This document shows positions 1 to 8,917 of a stretch of DNA of 64,000 nucleotides, piece by piece; the stretch's first letter is position 1; each line of letters begins with the position of its first letter. The notes beneath the pieces were generated by a model that was given only the letters and a program-made list of their open reading frames with translations, was not told where the DNA came from and did no database searches. This stretch comes from Acidobacteriota bacterium (lineage in GTDB: Bacteria > Acidobacteriota > Vicinamibacteria > Vicinamibacterales > SCN-69-37): NCBI GenBank assembly GCA_947467605.1, contig CANIII010000010.1, positions 62,001-126,000 of the forward strand. Reading direction: 5' to 3'. The translations under genes were made by a program, and so were the position numbers.

Positions 1-274
1 CTGCGCGGTTGATGCCGCGCTTGTCGCCGATCGCTTCTCGGACTGCCTCGCCGAGCGCGATGCCCACGTCCTCGACGGTGTGATGTTGGTCCACGTCGAG
101 GTCGCCGTCACAGCGCAGCGTCAAATCGAAGCCGCCGTGGCGCGTGAACAACTCGAGCATGTGATCGAAGAAGCGGATGCCGGTGCGAATGTCATAGCGA
201 CCGCGCCCCTCGAGCGTCAGCTTCAACGAGATCCGCGTCTCTGTCGTGTTGCGACTAACGGTTGCGCGACGCAT
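1..274 (-). CDS. hisB: Imidazoleglycerol-phosphate dehydratase, N-terminal part (cut by window edge)
   Basis: This gene catalyses the dehydration of imidazole-glycerol phosphate in histidine biosynthesis. Reading minus from the ATG at 274 gives a protein starting [16 protein letters not shown], followed by the family motifs [17 protein letters not shown] and [18 protein letters not shown], whose His and Asp/Glu residues are the metal ligands of HisB. Only about 91 residues are inside the window; the rest lies to the left. The start overlaps the 3' end of hisC by about 20 bases, which is consistent with translational coupling in the his operon. It is the dehydratase-only form at its N-terminus: no phosphatase domain precedes it. 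Confidence 0.95.
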   Translation of the reverse strand, partial: MRRATVSRNTTETRISLKLTLEGRGRYDIRTGIRFFDHMLELFTRHGGFDLTLRCDGDLDVDQHHTVEDVGIALGEAVREAIGDKRGINRA

Positions 275-1301
275 AGAACGCCTCCATGGCGCGCAGGCAC
301 GTGGCCGTGTGCGCGAGCAGTCCTGCCGTGATGCGCACGCAGCCGGCGCACCCCGGCGCGCTCGACCTATCGCGAATGAAAATGCCCTGATCAGCGAGCG
401 CGGCCACAAGCGCCGACGCCTCAACGCCGACGTTGATCAGCACGAAGTTGGCTTCGCTCCGCCAGAACGTCAAGCCATGGCGCGTGCAGAAGTCGTACAG
501 CGCCTCTTTCGACGCGCGCGATTCCTCTACGCACGACACGAGCCATCGCTGGTCCGACAGCGCGGCCTCCAGCCCAACGATGGCGGCGACATTGAGCGAG
601 TACGGTGCCTGCAATTGCGCGAGCGGCGCCAGTGTCTCTGGTCGGGCGATCAGTGCGCCGATACGCAGTGCCGCGAGACCGTGCCCCTTCGCGAACGTGC
701 GCCCGACGATGACATTGCGGAGGCGACCGCTGGTGTCGTCACGCAGTGCGCCGATCAGTGATCGGCCGCTGAAGTCGGCGTAGGCCTCGTCGACGACGAT
801 CGTGGCCTGCGGGCGCGCCGCAGCAAGGGCCTCCACCGCACCGGCAGGCAACCCGAGCCCCGTCGGATTGTTCGGGTCTGTCAGATAGATCAGCGTCGCG
901 TCTTCGCTCGCCGCCAGCACATCGTCCATCGAAAATGCGAAGTTCGGCCACGGCGCGACACGAACGATCGTGCCGCCGGATTCCTCGATGCAGACGCCGT
1001 ACATCTCGAAGGCGGGCTCGAGGACGACGCCACGAAAGCCAGGTTGTCTCCGCGAGGCGCTTGCGCTCGCCAGATGCAAGCCCTCGTCGAGGCCGTTGAT
1101 GAGGAGCACCCCGTCGCGCGGCACATTAAACCACGCGGCGGTCGCATCGATCGCGCGCGAGTAGTCGGGATACGACCCGATCTGATCCGGCGTCAGCGCG
1201 GCGATTGCGCTCAGCACCGCAGGTGAACACCCAGCGGTGTTTTCGTTGAGATGCAGCCGCAGGCCTGGGCCAGTCACGGTCGCGCGCTGGTAGGTGCTCA
1301 T
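255..1301 (-). CDS. hisC: Histidinol-phosphate aminotransferase
   Basis: PLP-dependent class I/II aminotransferase that converts imidazole-acetol phosphate to histidinol phosphate in the cytoplasm. The 348-residue protein has the usual family length. Visible motifs are [12 protein letters not shown], the [11 protein letters not shown] aspartate/tyrosine that contacts the cofactor, and [15 protein letters not shown], which holds the PLP lysine. The ATG overlaps the stop of hisD in an ATGA tetranucleotide (1298-1301), and the 3' end overlaps the hisB start. Position in the his operon makes the histidine role, rather than another aminotransferase role, close to certain. Confidence 0.95.
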   Translation of the reverse strand: MSTYQRATVTGPGLRLHLNENTAGCSPAVLSAIAALTPDQIGSYPDYSRAIDATAAWFNVPRDGVLLINGLDEGLHLASASASRRQPGFRGVVLEPAFEMYGVCIEESGGTIVRVAPWPNFAFSMDDVLAASEDATLIYLTDPNNPTGLGLPAGAVEALAAARPQATIVVDEAYADFSGRSLIGALRDDTSGRLRNVIVGRTFAKGHGLAALRIGALIARPETLAPLAQLQAPYSLNVAAIVGLEAALSDQRWLVSCVEESRASKEALYDFCTRHGLTFWRSEANFVLINVGVEASALVAALADQGIFIRDRSSAPGCAGCVRITAGLLAHTATCLRAMEAFYASRNR

Positions 1302-2473
1302 AGCCGTCTCCGAATCGAGTCTGCGTGCGCGGTCAGCCCCTCGGCCTCTGCGAGTGTCACGGCCGCGGGGCCGATCGCGCGGATGCCGCGTGTGGTCATG
1401 GTCTGCACAGTGAAGACCCGCACAAAGTCTGCTGCACTGAGGCCACCGCGGAATCGTGAGGCGCCCGCTGTGGGCAGGACATGATTTGAGCCCGTCGTGT
1501 AGTCGCCCGCCGCCTGTGCACTCCAGCGTCCGACGAAGATCGTGCCCGCTGAACGAAAGCGCGGCACGTCGCTCGCGCGATCAATCACGAGATGCTCAGG
1601 CGCAATGTCGTTTACCGCTGCGATCGCATCGGCTTCGGTCGACTTCAGAATGATTCGACCGTTGCGCGCGAGCGATGCCGCAGCCGGGCCCGTTGTCGGC
1701 GTAATGTCGCGAAGCGTGCGCTTCACGTCGGCTGCCAGTTCAACATTCGTCGTGACGAATATCGCGCGCGCGTCAGGATCATGCTCCGCCTGCGCGATCA
1801 GGTCTGCGGCGATCCAGTCCGCGCTGCCGCCGTTCGCATAGATCACAATCTCGCTCGGCCCCGCCTGAAAGTCGATGGGGCAGTCGTTCGCCACCAGCGA
1901 CTTCGCCGCGGCGACCCACGCATTGCCAGGGCCGACGATCTTGTCGACGCGCGGAATGAACCGTGTGCCATAGGCGAGTGCGGCAATCGCCTGCGCTCCG
2001 CCAATGCGCAGCACCGTCGTGGCGCCGGCTTCACGCGCCGCACAGAGCACGACTGACGACGGTCGTGGACACGCCACGATGACGTCGGTAACGCCGGCGA
2101 CGAGCGCGGGAACCACGGTCATGATGAGCGTGGAAGGAAGCGGGTATCGCCCGCCTGGCACGTAGCAGCCGACGCGCGCGAGGGGTTGCACGACCTGATC
2201 GATGCGAACGCCAGGCACGGGTCGCACCGTGAATGGTCGTGGCACTTGTTGTTCAGCCACCGCGCGCACGTTGCGAATCGCGAGTCGGATCGCGCGTCGA
2301 ATATCTGTTGGCGTGTCTTTCCAGCCGCGGTCGATGTCACGCTTCGAAATGGCGAACGGCCCGCTGCCCAAGCCATCGAGCCGCTGTGCCCATTCGCGAA
2401 GCGCGACGTCGCCGCGCTCGCGAACGTCGGTGATGATGCGTGCTGTTGTGCGTTGCAGAGTGGTCGGGCGCAT
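1298..2473 (-). CDS. hisD: Histidinol dehydrogenase
   Basis: Zinc- and NAD-dependent enzyme for the last two steps of histidine synthesis. The 391-residue protein carries the NAD-site stretch VGCYVPGGRYPLPST, the VDKIVGPGNAWV and DFQAGPSEIV segments, the QAEHD catalytic/zinc motif, the APEHL motif and a C-terminal GLTAHADSIRRR histidine. It is slightly shorter than the usual 420-440 residues because the N-terminal lead-in is brief. The ATG at 2473 overlaps the hisG stop as TGATG. A GTG one codon upstream (2476) would give one extra residue and cannot be excluded. Confidence 0.95.
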   Translation of the reverse strand: MRPTTLQRTTARIITDVRERGDVALREWAQRLDGLGSGPFAISKRDIDRGWKDTPTDIRRAIRLAIRNVRAVAEQQVPRPFTVRPVPGVRIDQVVQPLARVGCYVPGGRYPLPSTLIMTVVPALVAGVTDVIVACPRPSSVVLCAAREAGATTVLRIGGAQAIAALAYGTRFIPRVDKIVGPGNAWVAAAKSLVANDCPIDFQAGPSEIVIYANGGSADWIAADLIAQAEHDPDARAIFVTTNVELAADVKRTLRDITPTTGPAAASLARNGRIILKSTEADAIAAVNDIAPEHLVIDRASDVPRFRSAGTIFVGRWSAQAAGDYTTGSNHVLPTAGASRFRGGLSAADFVRVFTVQTMTTRGIRAIGPAAVTLAEAEGLTAHADSIRRRL

Positions 2474-3384
2474 CACAGCACGATCTTGTTGAGCGGGTAC
2501 TCAACAATTCCCGTTGCGCCTGCGTTCTTCAGGCGCGGAATCAGTTCGCGGACAGTCCGTTCTTCGATGATGGTGTTCACAGCGACCCAGTCCTCTTCGT
2601 TCTCGATGGGGCTGAGCGGCGAGACGGTCGGTCGCTGTAGTGCCGGAAGCAATGCGAGCACAGCCTTCATGTTGCTGACGCCGACGTTGAGCATCAGCCC
2701 CACGCGACCCTGCGCCTCGATCGCCGCGTTGAGCAGGAGCGCAACGTTGTCGATCTTCGTGCGGGTCCATGCGCTCTCGAGGCTTTGCGTATTGGCGATG
2801 AGCTGCGTGTTCGACTCCATCAGCGTATCGATGATGCGCAGGCGATTCGCGCGCAGCGATGAACCCGTTTCGGTCACCTCGACGATCGCGTCCGCGAGCA
2901 CCGGCGGTTTCACCTCTGTGGCGCCCCAGGAAAACTCGACGTTGACCTTCACGCTCTTTGCGGCGAAATACGCTTCGGTCGCGCGCACCAACTCGGTGGC
3001 CACGGTCTTGCCCTCGAGGTCCTCCGCCTTCTGAAACGGTGAATCCTCAGGCACGGCAAGCACCCATCGCACTTTACCGAAGCTCTGCTTGGCATAGATC
3101 AGGTCTGCAATCGGCACGAGCGGTGCCGCCGGCTTACTGGCCTTGTACTCCGCGATCCAGTCCTGACCGGTCAGCCCCGCATCGATCACGCCGTCCGCGA
3201 CGTACCGCGCCATCTCCTGCGCGCGGATCAACATGCACTCGATCTCCGGATCATCAATCGAGGGAAAGTACGATCGCGAGCTGACGTAGATGTTGAAGCC
3301 CGCCCGGCCAAACAACTGGACCGTTGCGTCCTGCAGCGATCCCTTCGGAATACCGAGCCTGAGCTTGTTCGGTTTCGGTGTCAT
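2473..3384 (-). CDS. hisG: ATP phosphoribosyltransferase, long form
   Basis: First enzyme of histidine synthesis, joining ATP and PRPP. I start it at the ATG at 3384 ([18 protein letters not shown]), where it overlaps the hisI stop as ATGA; the longer in-frame reading upstream is simply hisI sequence in another frame. The 303-residue product has the N-terminal catalytic lobes ([34 protein letters not shown]) plus the C-terminal ACT-like domain (about residues 215-303), so it is the long HisG form that normally binds histidine itself and needs no HisZ partner. Feedback inhibition by histidine is expected from the family, in addition to the attenuator seen upstream. Confidence 0.95.
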   Translation of the reverse strand: MTPKPNKLRLGIPKGSLQDATVQLFGRAGFNIYVSSRSYFPSIDDPEIECMLIRAQEMARYVADGVIDAGLTGQDWIAEYKASKPAAPLVPIADLIYAKQSFGKVRWVLAVPEDSPFQKAEDLEGKTVATELVRATEAYFAAKSVKVNVEFSWGATEVKPPVLADAIVEVTETGSSLRANRLRIIDTLMESNTQLIANTQSLESAWTRTKIDNVALLLNAAIEAQGRVGLMLNVGVSNMKAVLALLPALQRPTVSPLSPIENEEDWVAVNTIIEERTVRELIPRLKNAGATGIVEYPLNKIVL

Positions 3385-3707
3385 GACCGCACCTCCATCG
3401 CGAGGGGTTTCGTGAAGCACGTCCGCGTGCCCGTGTGACACACGTTTCCCTCGCCCTCCCGCACCACCCGCGCCAACACCGTGTCATCGTCGCAATCCGT
3501 TATCAATGACACGACCCGCAGACGATTGCCGGAGGTCTCACCCTTGAGCCACAGCTCGTTGCGCGACCGCGAGAAGAAGGTGACGTAACCGGTGGCCTGC
3601 GTCTTCGCCAGCGCCTCGGCATTCATGAACCCCACCATCAGCACTTCATTCGACTGCTCGTCCTGCACGACCGCCGGCACGAGCCCATTCAACTTTGAGA
3701 AATCCAC
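3381..3707 (-). CDS. hisI: Phosphoribosyl-AMP cyclohydrolase
   Basis: Zinc enzyme that opens the purine ring of phosphoribosyl-AMP, the third step of histidine synthesis. Motifs seen are WLKGETSGN, the DCDDDTVL metal site and [11 protein letters not shown] with the paired cysteines. There is no HisE (pyrophosphohydrolase) domain, so HisE must be encoded elsewhere. I choose GTG at 3707 ([16 protein letters not shown]) because GGGAG lies eight bases upstream; the earlier GTG at 3716 would overlap that ribosome site. It is the first structural gene of the operon and begins about 20 bases after the attenuator hairpin. Confidence 0.93.
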   Translation of the reverse strand: MDFSKLNGLVPAVVQDEQSNEVLMVGFMNAEALAKTQATGYVTFFSRSRNELWLKGETSGNRLRVVSLITDCDDDTVLARVVREGEGNVCHTGTRTCFTKPLAMEVRS

Positions 3708-3729
3708 GGCACACACTCCCTAAACGCAA

Positions 3730-3756
3730 AAAGCCCCGCTTGTTCAGCGGGGCTTT
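3730..3756 (-). terminator. his attenuator terminator hairpin
   Basis: An 11-bp perfect stem (AAAGCCCCGCT paired with AGCGGGGCTTT on the minus strand) with a 5-base loop, followed on the minus strand by further T residues (3728-3729 and the stem end give a run of five T). It lies between the His-rich leader ORF and hisI. It is a good intrinsic terminator by shape, and an upstream segment can pair with its left arm, so I interpret it as the regulated terminator of the his operon. Confidence 0.9.
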
Positions 3757-3844
3757 GAAGAACCAATCGGGTTGTTACAGATTGATCAGCTCAAATGCAG
3801 CTCCGCCACCGAGACATCGATATGGTGATGATGGTGGTGGCGGA
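3747..3844 (-). promoter_or_regulatory. his attenuator: mutually exclusive pause and antiterminator pairings
   Basis: On the minus strand the segment over the start of the His codons (TCCGCCACC, 3844-3836) is the exact complement of GGTGGCGGA (3810-3802), giving a 9-bp 1:2 pause stem. The overlapping segment GCGGAGCT (3806-3799) can instead pair 7 of 8 bases with AGCCCCGC (3754-3747), the left arm of the terminator, giving a 2:3 antiterminator. Ribosome stalling at the His codons would block segment 1 and favour the antiterminator. This is the classical his/trp attenuation layout, read directly from the sequence; regulation itself is inferred. Confidence 0.85.
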
Positions 3845-3854
3845 AGGAAAACAT
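3786..3854 (-). CDS. hisL: his operon leader peptide with six consecutive histidines
   Basis: A 22-codon ORF starting ATG at 3854 and ending TGA at 3788-3786: MFSFR, then six His codons in a row (residues 6-11), then IDVSVAELHLS with a seventh His at residue 20. It lies about 80 bases upstream of hisI and just before the attenuator hairpins. No strong Shine-Dalgarno is visible. It starts only 24 bases after the stop of the gamma-glutamyltranspeptidase gene, so the his promoter must lie inside the 3' end of that gene or be shared with it; I could not identify a clear -35/-10 pair. Confidence 0.9.
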   Translation of the reverse strand: MFSFRHHHHHHIDVSVAELHLS

Positions 3855-3878
3855 TGCACTTAGCCTAACACAAAGTCG

Positions 3879-5624
3879 TTAGCTGCCGCCTTTACTCGCC
3901 TTCGCGTCCGGGCTGCGATGGTCCGCGATGCCGAAGGCCGTCCCCGTTTGCGGGTGCATCCAGATCGACTGCGCTGATCCCTGTTCGCCCCGCTGAACCA
4001 CGTCGTAGCCCATCGTCTTGAGCTGCGCCATCGCCGCATCTGAAAGGGCGTTGGCTTCGAATGTCACGCGGTCGGGCATCCACTCGTGATCCCAGCGCGG
4101 CGAGTCGACGGCTTCGCGGCCGTTCAGACCCCACGCGGTGACGCCGAGGACGACGTGCAGGACGGTGTTGATGATGGTGCGACCGCCTGGCGAACCCGTG
4201 ACCATCACGAGCTTGCCGTCCTTCGCGATGATGACCGGTGTCATCGAGCTGAGCATGCGCTTGCCCGGTGCGATCACATTCGCCGGCGTGCCGATGGTGC
4301 CGGTGGCCGTCGTCGTGCCGGGCTTCTTGTTGAAGTCGCCCATTTCGTTATTGAGGATCATGCCCGTGCCCTTGATGACGACGTGTGAGCCGTAGCCGCC
4401 TTCGAGGGTGAACGTGTTGGTCACGGCCATGCCGTCTTTGTCGACGACGGAGAAGTGCGTCGTCTCCATCGGTTCTTCGGCGGGCATCTTGCCAGCGCTG
4501 AGGATGTCTTTGCCCAGTTCCGCGCTGCTCGACGCCTTGTTCGGCGTCACGGTGGCAATCAGTTCCTTCGCGTGCGCCTTTGAGATGAGCGTGTCGATCG
4601 GCACCTGCACGAAGTCGGTGTCGCCAATGAAGCGCGCGCGATCGAGATACGCGCGGCGCTGTGCTTCGATCACGAGGTGAATGCCGCGCACGGACTGACG
4701 CGTTTCCTTCTGCAGGTTCATCGCCTCGAGCATGTTGAGCATCTCGACGAGGGCGATGCCGCCTGAGCTTGGTGGTGGCATGCCGATGATGTCGTAGCCG
4801 TAGAAGGTACCTTTGATCGGCGCGCGCTCTTTGGCCGCATAGTTCGCGAGGTCGTCCTTCGTGATGAGGCCGCCGTGGGCCGCCATGTCTTCGGCGATGC
4901 GATCCGCGATCCATCCTTTATAGAAGGCGTCGGGGCCGTCGGTGGCAATCGCAGTGAGCGTCTTGCCGAGATCGCCGAGCACGATCGTGTCGCCCTCTTT
5001 CCACTCGCCGCCGCCGGGCTTGCCGTAGGCCGCGACTGATGCCGGGAACGCCGCCATGCGGCCGGGGCCGCGCTCGGTGCCGAGCACTTCAGAGTTCAGG
5101 CCATTCGCGAGGCTCTTGGACAATTTGAAACCCTTGCTCGCAAGCGTAACGGCGGGTGTGACGACGTCTTTCCATGCGAGCTTGCCGAACTTTTTGTGCG
5201 CCGCCGCCATGCCGCGCACGGTGCCGGGCACGCCGGGTGCGAGGTAGCCCTGCTGGGTGAGGCTCATGTCGATCTCGCCCGCCTTATTCAAGTACATCGT
5301 CGGCGTCGATTTGCCCGGCGCCATCTCGCGGTAGTCGAACGTCGTCGCCGTGCCGTTGGGCAGGCGAATGACCATGAACCCGCCGCCGCCGATGTTGCCG
5401 TTGGACGGTGAGGTGACGGCCATCGCGAATGCTGTGGCCACGGCCGCGTCAACCGCGTTGCCGCCCTTCGCGAGCACCGACGCGCCGGCGTCCGCCGCCA
5501 GATCCGAGGCGGAAACGACGATGCCGGTTTTCGACGGCACGCCAAGATCGATCTGTGTGGAAACGGTTGTTGGCGCGAGCGCCAGGAGGCCAAGGACGAC
5601 GAGGTAGGGGAGGGCTTTTCTCAT
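3879..5624 (-). CDS. ggt: Gamma-glutamyltranspeptidase, exported
   Basis: Transfers or hydrolyses the gamma-glutamyl group of glutathione and related peptides, normally in the periplasm or outside. The 581-residue protein begins with a signal peptide (MRKALPYLVVLGLLALAP) and has the family order of a large subunit and an autoprocessing site. The catalytic Thr is within METTHFSVVDKDGMAV at about residue 389, followed by the small-subunit motifs NNEMGDF and GSPGGRTII. Length is normal, so it should be a complete, self-cleaving enzyme. It is upstream of and on the same strand as the his leader, separated by 24 bases. It diverges from the VWFA-type gene across about 50 bases. Confidence 0.93.
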   Translation of the reverse strand: MRKALPYLVVLGLLALAPTTVSTQIDLGVPSKTGIVVSASDLAADAGASVLAKGGNAVDAAVATAFAMAVTSPSNGNIGGGGFMVIRLPNGTATTFDYREMAPGKSTPTMYLNKAGEIDMSLTQQGYLAPGVPGTVRGMAAAHKKFGKLAWKDVVTPAVTLASKGFKLSKSLANGLNSEVLGTERGPGRMAAFPASVAAYGKPGGGEWKEGDTIVLGDLGKTLTAIATDGPDAFYKGWIADRIAEDMAAHGGLITKDDLANYAAKERAPIKGTFYGYDIIGMPPPSSGGIALVEMLNMLEAMNLQKETRQSVRGIHLVIEAQRRAYLDRARFIGDTDFVQVPIDTLISKAHAKELIATVTPNKASSSAELGKDILSAGKMPAEEPMETTHFSVVDKDGMAVTNTFTLEGGYGSHVVIKGTGMILNNEMGDFNKKPGTTTATGTIGTPANVIAPGKRMLSSMTPVIIAKDGKLVMVTGSPGGRTIINTVLHVVLGVTAWGLNGREAVDSPRWDHEWMPDRVTFEANALSDAAMAQLKTMGYDVVQRGEQGSAQSIWMHPQTGTAFGIADHRSPDAKASKGGS

Positions 5625-5674
5625 AGCGGGATGAGCTTACACCCAGGTGGGCTTACAATCTGCGACGGGATCTG

Positions 5675-7348
5675 ATGGTTAATGTGACGAAAGCGGCTCT
5701 CGCCCTCGGTGTCGCCGTTGTGGCTTGGCTGTTCGTTTCCGGCACGGCTGAGCGTCTTGGCGCGCAGGTGCCGACGCTGCGGACCGGGGTCACGCTGGTG
5801 CCCGTCGACGTTCGCGTCGTCGACCGGCAGGGCAAGCCGGTGACGGGTCTGACGCGCGACAACTTCGTTGTGCACGAAGACGGCGTTCCACAGGCCGTGA
5901 CATTTTTCGAAGAGCGCACCTTGTCGGTGTCGCCTGTTCTCAACGCCCCACGTGTCTTGCTGCCTGGTGCCACCGAACCGACGGGCATTTCCGTTCAGAA
6001 GCGCAGGATCTTTCTGATCGCACTCGAACGGGTGTGGCTTCCGAATGTGACGTTCAGCGGCGTGGAGGCGCTCACGCGATTCTTGCGAGAACGGCTTACG
6101 ACCAACGACTACGCGGCCGTATCGGCGTTTGGTCGCATCACGGATCTCACGAATGATCACAACGCGCTGGCCGAGGTGGTCGAGCGGCTGCTCGCGCTTC
6201 AGAAGGGGATCGACGACCGCAGTGCGCAGCGGACCGAGGGGCGCGCATTGTTCATGCTGGCGTCGACGCCCAATATTCCTGGCGCCGAAGGCATCAGTCA
6301 GGCGTTGGATGCGGTGTTCGAACCAGCGTCAGCCGGCGTTCATGGCGCCCCGAGACACAACGGGGAATTCGGCAACGTCGTGTCTCGCATCGTGGACGAG
6401 ATGTTTGCGTCGATCACCAGGGCGAACTCCGCTGGTGGACGCGGCTTCGCTGGTGGCAGTCTTGTTGGCCCGCAACTCAACCAACAGCTTCAGATGGTGG
6501 AGCGGCGCACAGCGAATCTTGTTGGCGCACTGCAGTATCTCCGGTTTCTTGAGGGCGAGAAGCATCTGGTGTTTCCATTCGTCGGGCCGAGCTTCCTGTC
6601 CTTCGACTCGGATAAGAACATCGGGCGTATTGCGAGCGAGGTGCGCGTGTCGATCGACTTCATCAAGGCGAATGGCGTCGAGAACTACAACAGGGACGCC
6701 GAGATGTCGTTCAAGAACGTGGCGTCGATCTCCGGTGGTCAGGTCTTTCTCGACCGCGATCCGATTGAAGCGTACGCGTCGATCGATGACACCACACGCG
6801 CGAGCTATCTCCTGGCGTATTCCCCCGCCAATACCTCCCGCGATGGGCGATACCACGAGATCAAAGTTGAAGTAAAAGGCGTGAAGGGCGCTCATGTTAT
6901 CAGTCGACAGCGCTATCTCGCGTCAGACAAGGTCGAGTCGTACGACGCGGAACAGTACGCCGCGCGCGATCGCGTGCTCACCGCCGCGAACTGGCCGGGC
7001 GGCCTCAGTGATCTGGGCGTGAAGTTGTCTGCGGAGATTCGCGGCCGCGGCGTGGCCGCCGAGGTGCGGGTGGATTTTGGCCAGGTGACGTCAACGCCGC
7101 GTGATGGCCGTCACATCTCGAAGCTCGAAGTGGCGGTCTTCGTCACTGACAGGTCTGAGCGACCCGTCGGCACTCACTGGGACACCCTCAATCTCGCGCT
7201 CAAGGACGAGACGAAAGCCCGCATGCTGGCCGATGGCTTCGTGCACTCGGTCACCGTGCCCGTCTCGGATACGGCGCGGCTCGTGAAGGTGGTGGTGTAC
7301 GACTACGCCACCGGGCGCGCCGGCTCAGCGCTGGTCCGCCTCTACTGA
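5675..7348 (+). CDS. VWFA-related secreted protein of the Acidobacteria-type family
   Basis: A 557-residue exported protein with an N-terminal hydrophobic signal segment (about residues 5-25). After it comes the pattern VTLVPVDVRVVDRQGKPV with TRDNFVVHEDG, which I recognise as the start of the VWFA-related domain family abundant in Acidobacteria. A VWA-like region follows (RRIFLIALE through about residue 380, ending with RASYLLAYSPAN and RYHEIKVEVKG). The C-terminal 150 residues look like an added beta-rich domain. The usual MIDAS DxSxS motif is not obvious (FLIALER in its place), so metal-dependent adhesion is doubtful. Function unknown, probably surface or protein-protein interaction. Its stop abuts the stop of the next, convergent gene (TGATCA). 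Confidence 0.8.
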   Translation: MVNVTKAALALGVAVVAWLFVSGTAERLGAQVPTLRTGVTLVPVDVRVVDRQGKPVTGLTRDNFVVHEDGVPQAVTFFEERTLSVSPVLNAPRVLLPGATEPTGISVQKRRIFLIALERVWLPNVTFSGVEALTRFLRERLTTNDYAAVSAFGRITDLTNDHNALAEVVERLLALQKGIDDRSAQRTEGRALFMLASTPNIPGAEGISQALDAVFEPASAGVHGAPRHNGEFGNVVSRIVDEMFASITRANSAGGRGFAGGSLVGPQLNQQLQMVERRTANLVGALQYLRFLEGEKHLVFPFVGPSFLSFDSDKNIGRIASEVRVSIDFIKANGVENYNRDAEMSFKNVASISGGQVFLDRDPIEAYASIDDTTRASYLLAYSPANTSRDGRYHEIKVEVKGVKGAHVISRQRYLASDKVESYDAEQYAARDRVLTAANWPGGLSDLGVKLSAEIRGRGVAAEVRVDFGQVTSTPRDGRHISKLEVAVFVTDRSERPVGTHWDTLNLALKDETKARMLADGFVHSVTVPVSDTARLVKVVVYDYATGRAGSALVRLY

Positions 7349-8839
7349 TCAGACCGCCGCAGCGACGCGCGCGCCTTCGAGCACGACCTGCCGCACCAGG
7401 CTGATGACGAGATCGAGTTCGTCTTCGGTGATCGCGAAATGCGGCGTGAAGCGCAGCGAGTTCTCGCCGCCGTGGATGACGCCAAGGCCGCGCTCGCGCA
7501 GTTTCTCTTCCACCGATCCGGCGCCGTAGGCTTTGAATTGGCGGCCGAGTTCGCAGGACACCAGCAAGCCCGTGCCCTGCGCCTTCACGATGAGATCGGG
7601 ATGTTCGGCACGGAGCGCGTCGAGCTTCGCCACGGCCTGCGCGCCGCGCGTGCGGATGTTGGCGCGCAGTTCCGGCGTGAGCTGCGTGAGCACGGCACTG
7701 GCCACATCGAGCGCGCGCGGGTTGCCCGTCATCGTGTTGCCGTAGATGCCGTTGCGATAGAGCGCGGCGGCATAGGCCGTGACGGCGAGCACCGACAGCG
7801 GGTACTGCGCGCCGTTGATCGCCTTCGAGTACGTCTCCATGTCCGGCGCTTCGATGCCATCGAAGCCCGGGTAGTCGACGATCGACAGCACGCCGTGCGC
7901 GCGCAGGCCCGCCTGAATCGAATCAATGAGGAGCAGCGCGCCGTGCGCTTTCGTCAGTGCGCGTGCCGCATCGTAGAACGCGCGTGGCACCGCACGGCCC
8001 GGATCGCCTTCGCCCATGACGGGCTCGAGAAACATGGCTTCGATGAACCAGCCGTTGGCGTCCGCGTCGGCAAATGTCTTTCGCAGTTGATCGACGTCGT
8101 ACGGTGTCACCACGAGCACGCTGTTTTCGCCACGGAAGCTCGCCAGGTGCTGCACGTAGTTCTTGCGGCTCGAGTCGGAATAGATCGCGGGCCGTTCTGT
8201 GCGGCCGTGGAAGCTGCCTTTCACGACCACGCGCTTGATCGTGCGGCCGGCGTGGCGCCCGCCGGAATCGGTCATCAGCTTGGCGTTGACGTCGGCGAAG
8301 CGGCTCGCAAGCGACACGGACTCAGAGCCGGAGTTGAGACACAAGAACTTCTCGTACGGGCACGCGCTACGCGTGTGGCCCACTTCATTCCGCATTGCGC
8401 GATCGAAGCGCAGTTGCGCGAGGTTGGGCGTCATGATGTTGGCCATCGCCTGCGGCCGCGCCATCGCGTCGATCGCTGCGGCCGGCGTGTGGCCGAAGCC
8501 GAGCATGCCGTAGCCGCCCGCGTCGTACAGCACGGCGCCTTTGAGCGTCACCACCCACGGACCGCGCGCGGTCAGCGCCACGTAGGGGTTCGCAGTGTCG
8601 GCGGAATAGAAGTTCAAGAAGCCGCCTTGAATCGCGCGGATCTGCGCGTCTTCATCCAGATCGAGCAGGTCCGCGAACTCGCCGCGGATGCGCGCGTATT
8701 CGTCGCCCGCGGCTTCAATCGCGGCGGCCAGGTCGGCGTGTCGTTCTGCAAACCGCACCACAGTCTCATCGTCGAGGCCCGTCGTGCGTCGGCGGCCCGG
8801 GTGTGCACGGAGGGGAGCGAGCGGCTCGAGAATTGACAT
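7349..8839 (-). CDS. Class III PLP-dependent aminotransferase
   Basis: A 496-residue fold-type I aminotransferase. Visible signatures are LCLNSGSESV (cofactor phosphate site), LLLIDSIQAGLRAHG (the Asp that holds the pyridine nitrogen) and METYSKAINGAQYPLS with the likely PLP lysine. The stretch between Asp and Lys differs from textbook ornithine or GABA aminotransferases (DSIQAG instead of DEVQTG), so I do not assign a substrate. Start chosen at the ATG at 8839 (MSILEPLAPLRAHPG), because the upstream extension would run through the intergenic promoter. It is divergent from an Lrp/AsnC regulator, which makes amino-acid catabolism (for example lysine or ornithine) plausible as inference only. 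Confidence 0.8.
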   Translation of the reverse strand: MSILEPLAPLRAHPGRRRTTGLDDETVVRFAERHADLAAAIEAAGDEYARIRGEFADLLDLDEDAQIRAIQGGFLNFYSADTANPYVALTARGPWVVTLKGAVLYDAGGYGMLGFGHTPAAAIDAMARPQAMANIMTPNLAQLRFDRAMRNEVGHTRSACPYEKFLCLNSGSESVSLASRFADVNAKLMTDSGGRHAGRTIKRVVVKGSFHGRTERPAIYSDSSRKNYVQHLASFRGENSVLVVTPYDVDQLRKTFADADANGWFIEAMFLEPVMGEGDPGRAVPRAFYDAARALTKAHGALLLIDSIQAGLRAHGVLSIVDYPGFDGIEAPDMETYSKAINGAQYPLSVLAVTAYAAALYRNGIYGNTMTGNPRALDVASAVLTQLTPELRANIRTRGAQAVAKLDALRAEHPDLIVKAQGTGLLVSCELGRQFKAYGAGSVEEKLRERGLGVIHGGENSLRFTPHFAITEDELDLVISLVRQVVLEGARVAAAV

Positions 8840-8860
8840 GTCGGCAGTATCGCGGCCGGT

Positions 8861-8890
8861 ATAGTCAATTAGTAGTGCCAATCTGGTCAA
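8861..8890 (-). promoter_or_regulatory. Candidate sigma-70 promoter of the aminotransferase gene
   Basis: In the AT-rich gap between the divergent aminotransferase and lrp-type genes, the minus strand reads TTGACC (8890-8885), an 18-base spacer and GACTAT (8866-8861). The predicted transcript start would be about 15 bases before the ATG at 8839. The gap is far more AT-rich than its surroundings, which suits binding by the adjacent Lrp/AsnC protein. No footprint-like repeat is clear enough to call an operator. Confidence 0.45.
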
Positions 8891-8917
8891 ATTAACTTTA
8901 ATATTCGGCGAATCGCC

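Noticed and set aside
7439..8836. Plus-strand open frame of 465 codons opposite the aminotransferase
   Set aside because: It is the mirror of a well-supported class III aminotransferase and has no recognisable protein features.
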